This document shows, in pieces, positions 61,397 to 64,000 of a DNA stretch of 64,000 nucleotides. The number at the start of each line of letters is the position of its first letter. Within the stretch, counting starts at the first letter, position 1. The DNA is from Bacteroidota bacterium (GTDB lineage Bacteria > Bacteroidota > Ignavibacteria > UBA10030 > UBA6906). The notes beneath the pieces are model-generated. The model was not told the DNA's origin and made no database searches. It saw nothing but the letters and a program-made list of their open reading frames with translations. The stretch spans positions 62,001 through 126,000 of the forward strand of contig JAUQWO010000079.1 in NCBI GenBank assembly GCA_030835135.1, written 5' to 3'. The position numbers and the translations under genes were made by a program.

Positions 61397-61425
61397 TTGC
61401 AATTGGAGGGGCGATTTCGTACATT
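61397..61425 (+). promoter_or_regulatory. Putative tRNA-Arg promoter
   Basis: TTGCAA (61397-61402), 17-bp spacer, TACATT (61420-61425), 58 bases before the tRNA 5' end. Confidence 0.55.
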
Positions 61426-61483
61426 GATACGCAACGCCATTCCGGCAATTGCGAACGGTGGTGCAGTACCATGCACGCCCGAT

Positions 61484-61557
61484 GCGCCTGTAGCTCAATT
61501 GGATAGAGTGTTGGCCTCCGGAGCCAAAGGTTTCGGGTTCGACTCCCGACAGGCGCA
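61484..61557 (+). tRNA. tRNA-Arg (anticodon CCG)
   Basis: A 74-nt cloverleaf. The acceptor stem GCGCCTG pairs with CAGGCGC, with discriminator A at 61557. The D-arm holds AGCTCAATTGGATAGAG; the anticodon stem TTGGC/GCCAA frames the loop CTCCGGA with CCG at 61518-61520; the T-arm is TCGGG-TTCGACT-CCCGA. CCA is not encoded. It reads CGG arginine codons. Confidence 0.97.
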
Positions 61558-61596
61558 CAGGTTTTCCCCATCTGCAATCCGTTACGATAGGATCTC

Positions 61597-62286
61597 ATGC
61601 TCAAACCAAAGAAGAAGATCTCGAAGCGCGAACTGAAGCAGGATTCGCTGCTCACCACCTACGTGCAGGTCACGTCCTTCTACGAACAGTACAAGAAGCA
61701 GATCAGTATCGGCGTCACGGCCGTGGCGGTCGTGATCATCGCCCTGGTGATCTTCCTGAAGAACCGGGCCGACAGCAATGAGCAGGCTCTGACGCAGCTC
61801 GCCGCGGTCCATGGGGTGTATGATGCCGGTCAGTATCAACAGGCGATCGATGGTGTCCCGGCGCAGAACATCCGTGGACTGAAGGAGATCGTGGACAACC
61901 ACGGCGGGACCAGGGGTGGCGATCTGGCCGGATTCTATCTCGCCGATTCGTATTTCCAGCTGGGCAAGTACGCCGAAGCACTTGAAGCGTTCGAGTCGTG
62001 CAGCGCGTCTGAGGCCCTCGTGGAATCCTCGCGCCTTGCCGGGATCGCCGCGTGCCATGAAGCACTTGGGCACTATGCTGATGCAGCCCGCGCATTCGAG
62101 AAGTCCGCGGGTGAGGATGTCACCGACGGCACGGCCGCCGAGCATCTGAACGATGCGGCCCGTAACTTTGCGTTGGCCGGCGACAAGGAACGCGCGATCG
62201 ATATCTTGAAGCGCATCAAGAAGAACTACCCGACGACCACGTACGGTCGCGAAGCAGACAGGTTCATCGCCCAGCTGTCGGTGTAA
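61597..62286 (+). CDS. TPR-repeat membrane protein (YfgM/CpoB-like layout)
   Basis: A 229-residue protein with a Lys-rich cytosolic N-terminus, one membrane helix at about 35-54 (ISIGVTAVAVVIIALVIFL) and an outward TPR domain (FYLADSYFQLGKYAEALEAFE, GIAACHEALGHYADAARAFEK, FALAGDKERAIDILKRIKKN). The plan is like YfgM, a chaperone-linked partner of the SecYEG translocon, but TPR sequence alone cannot prove this. AGGA is placed before ATG 61597, 39 bases after the tRNA. Confidence 0.8.
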   Translation: MLKPKKKISKRELKQDSLLTTYVQVTSFYEQYKKQISIGVTAVAVVIIALVIFLKNRADSNEQALTQLAAVHGVYDAGQYQQAIDGVPAQNIRGLKEIVDNHGGTRGGDLAGFYLADSYFQLGKYAEALEAFESCSASEALVESSRLAGIAACHEALGHYADAARAFEKSAGEDVTDGTAAEHLNDAARNFALAGDKERAIDILKRIKKNYPTTTYGREADRFIAQLSV

Positions 62287-62328
62287 CCCCTCGCTCCCGG
62301 CGAGAGGCGGGGCCAACGGAAGGAGTGC

Positions 62329-63678
62329 ATGGGGCTTCTCCCTGACAGGGCGCTTACCCGCACCGTTCTCAAGATCTCGACTCCGGCGGTCGCCGGGCTG
62401 TCGATGCAGATGGTTGTGACCGTGACCGAGACGGCCATGGTCGGCCGCCTCACCGGGGCCAACATCGTCCTCGCCGCCATGGCCCTCGCTTCGCTCGCCG
62501 CGTGGGCCATCACCAGCGCGTTCTCCAGTCTCGCCACGGGCACACACGTCCTCGTCGCACGCCGTTCCGGTTCCCGTCAGCATGTCGGGGCAGGGGACGT
62601 GCTCAACAACTCGCTCCTCCTCTCGCTGTTCATCGGTCTCCTCGTCGGACTTCCGGGCTATACGTTCGCCTACGATTTCATCGATTTCTTCGCGGCGAAC
62701 CCGGATGTGGCCAGGGCGGGGACGGGGTACATGCAGTGGCGGTTCATCGGCATAGGGTTCTTCCTCTTCGTCGTGTCCTATCGCGGATTCTTCAATGGGA
62801 TCGGGCATACGAAGGTATTCCTCTACTCCGCGATCATCATCAACCTGTCGAACATCGTCTTTAACTATGTGCTGATCTTCGGCGGATTCGGCATCCCGGC
62901 CATGGGATTGACCGGCGCCGGTCTGGCGGTGGCCCTCTCGAATGTCGTGGGCTGGTTGTTCTTTATAGGTGCAACTTTTCTGCCGGAATACCGAAAAACC
63001 TACAAGTACTACTCGAAGTTCAGCCTCCGGGGCGATGTTCTGAGCCAGATCGTGCGGATCTCGCTTCCGGTGTCGTTCCAGAATATCCTGATCCTTCTCG
63101 GCTTCCTCGTGTTCGCTGCGATCGCCGGGTATATCGGGACGACGGAACAGGCCGCGACGCAGGTGGTGATATCCGCCCTGTTCATGTCGTTCCTCCCCTG
63201 CTTCGGTTTCGGCATGGGAGCACAAACCCTGGTCGGTCAGAGCATGGGCAATCACGAGTACACGCTGGCGCACCGGTATGGCCTGGAGGCGGCCCGTCTC
63301 GCCACCTACTTCACGATCCTGCTCGGCCTCGTCTTCATCCTGTTCCCCGATGCGGTGATCAGCATCATCACCAACGATCCCGAAGTGACCGCGATCGCGC
63401 ATCCGGTGCTCCAGATCGCGGGGGCTGCACAGATGTTCTACGCGTCGGGCATCGTCCTTGCCCATGCGCTCCAGGCAGCAGGGGCGACCGTGTACGTGAT
63501 GTGGGTGGAGGTCCTGACCCATTGGGTGATCTTCCTGCCCGTCTCGTATGTGCTCGGGGTGGTCCTGGGCGCCGGGCTGGTGGGTGCCTGGCTGGCACTC
63601 CCGGCATATATCATCGCCTACAGTCTGCTGGTTTACGGGAAGTATCGTCGCGGCACCTGGCTTCACATGAGAGTCTGA
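62329..63678 (+). CDS. MATE-family multidrug/organic cation exporter
   Basis: A 449-residue, 12-helix transporter of the MATE family, which exports drugs or metabolites in exchange for sodium or protons. The family opening (KISTPAVAGLSMQMVVTVTETAMVGRL) and the repeat in the second half (ISLPVSFQNILILLGFLVFAAIAG ... GFGMGAQTLVGQSMG) are clear. GGAAGGAG lies before ATG 62329. A GC-rich inverted repeat (CTCGC/GCGAG) sits in the 42-base gap from the previous gene but lacks a T-run. Confidence 0.93.
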   Translation: MGLLPDRALTRTVLKISTPAVAGLSMQMVVTVTETAMVGRLTGANIVLAAMALASLAAWAITSAFSSLATGTHVLVARRSGSRQHVGAGDVLNNSLLLSLFIGLLVGLPGYTFAYDFIDFFAANPDVARAGTGYMQWRFIGIGFFLFVVSYRGFFNGIGHTKVFLYSAIIINLSNIVFNYVLIFGGFGIPAMGLTGAGLAVALSNVVGWLFFIGATFLPEYRKTYKYYSKFSLRGDVLSQIVRISLPVSFQNILILLGFLVFAAIAGYIGTTEQAATQVVISALFMSFLPCFGFGMGAQTLVGQSMGNHEYTLAHRYGLEAARLATYFTILLGLVFILFPDAVISIITNDPEVTAIAHPVLQIAGAAQMFYASGIVLAHALQAAGATVYVMWVEVLTHWVIFLPVSYVLGVVLGAGLVGAWLALPAYIIAYSLLVYGKYRRGTWLHMRV

Positions 63679-63684
63679 CAGACC

Positions 63685-64000
63685 ATGAAGTTCCGGCGGG
63701 TCCTTTTTGTCGTTGGCGCCTTTGTGCTGCTCCTCCTGAAGTTCGCGGCGGACATCTTCCGCAAGAACGTGGAGCTGCAAATGGGTGGGTTGCTGGCGCT
63801 CCGCGAGCTCGCCGCGGTGGGGATCTTTGTCCTCATCTTCATGGCACTCCGGCCGGTCTTCCCCGAACGTGCTTCCATCCGTCCCGTCCGCTGGCTCGGC
63901 CTTCAGCTCATCACCCTCGGCGTCTTTCTGGTGGTCATGCTGCTGCTCGGATTTCTCCCCGGGGATGGTTTCGATGCGAAGGACCTGGGGCTGCTGCCCC
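63685..64000 (+). CDS. Truncated membrane protein at window end
   Basis: An open frame running off the window (105 residues visible) with three likely membrane helices: VLFVVGAFVLLLLKFAAD, GLLALRELAAVGIFVLIFMA and LGLQLITLGVFLVVMLLLGF. It starts six bases after the MATE stop codon. No family recognised; it could be the membrane part of a larger protein such as a sensor kinase. Confidence 0.6.
   Translation, partial: MKFRRVLFVVGAFVLLLLKFAADIFRKNVELQMGGLLALRELAAVGIFVLIFMALRPVFPERASIRPVRWLGLQLITLGVFLVVMLLLGFLPGDGFDAKDLGLLP

Noticed and set aside
62287-62312. Inverted repeat before the MATE gene as a terminator
   Set aside because: CTCGC/GCGAG stem lacks a T-run and the next ribosome binding site follows at once; read-through is more likely.
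1-64000. CRISPR arrays, insertion sequences, phage or toxin-antitoxin genes
   Set aside because: No regularly spaced repeats, no transposase or integrase motifs and no terminal inverted repeats were found on reading the window.

Overview
The window is a 64 kb, high-GC, gene-dense piece of bacterial chromosome. It most likely comes from the Bacteroidota/Ignavibacteriota side of the FCB group. The evidence is: proteins ending in type IX secretion (T9SS) sorting domains with the NYPNPFNP motif, a PorV-family outer-membrane protein, a GWxTD-domain protein, a TonB-dependent receptor with a carboxypeptidase-regulatory-like N-domain, and promoters whose -10 element resembles the Bacteroidota TAnnTTTG motif. 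No insertion sequence, phage, plasmid or CRISPR signature was seen.

Layout. 0-5.7 kb: a GT4 glycosyltransferase, an exported SGNH hydrolase, an ECF sigma/anti-sigma pair and a divergent secreted DUF4139 protein. 5.8-46.4 kb: a very large alpha-glucan (starch/maltodextrin) region. Its minus-strand part encodes a MalK/MsmK-type ATPase, an exported GH31 glucosidase and three TPR proteins, one of which is an unusual TonB-like protein. A LacI-type regulator is transcribed divergently from the ATPase, and the shared gap holds one perfect and one near-perfect operator. The plus-strand part encodes a TonB-dependent receptor, a 1283-residue secreted protein, a PorV-like protein, a 1059-residue T9SS-exported protein with Asp-box repeats and starch-binding-like modules, a SurA/parvulin isomerase, two exported GH13 enzymes, an exported GH57 enzyme, a cytosolic GH13-like protein, a MalEFG-like ABC importer, and two MFS sugar transporters flanking that importer. 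Two SGNH-plus-TPR membrane proteins sit convergently inside this region.

46.4-54.8 kb is housekeeping and envelope: a GNAT acetyltransferase, a small membrane protein, a response regulator, YjbQ, a GWxTD protein, a lipid A acyltransferase-like enzyme, a heptosyltransferase-like enzyme, TsaC/Sua5, and a hybrid histidine kinase. 54.8-61.4 kb is a LysW carrier-protein amino-acid biosynthesis operon (lysW, homocitrate synthase, lysX, lysY, a class II glutamine amidotransferase-like gene, lysZ, lysJ), with a divergent ACT-domain protein likely to regulate it. The end holds tRNA-Arg(CCG), a TPR membrane protein, a MATE transporter and a truncated membrane protein.

How it fits together (inference): surface enzymes and binding proteins capture and cut alpha-glucan; the receptor, powered by a TonB-like protein, takes oligomers across the outer membrane; periplasmic GH31, GH13 and GH57 enzymes trim them; the ABC importer and MFS porters bring them into the cytosol; and the LacI repressor senses the sugar.

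The most novel-looking items are (1) the EgtC-like amidohydrolase embedded in a LysW operon that lacks lysK, (2) the TonB-like protein with a cytosolic TPR domain and its paralogue, and (3) a repeated promoter pattern with a fixed 17-bp spacer.
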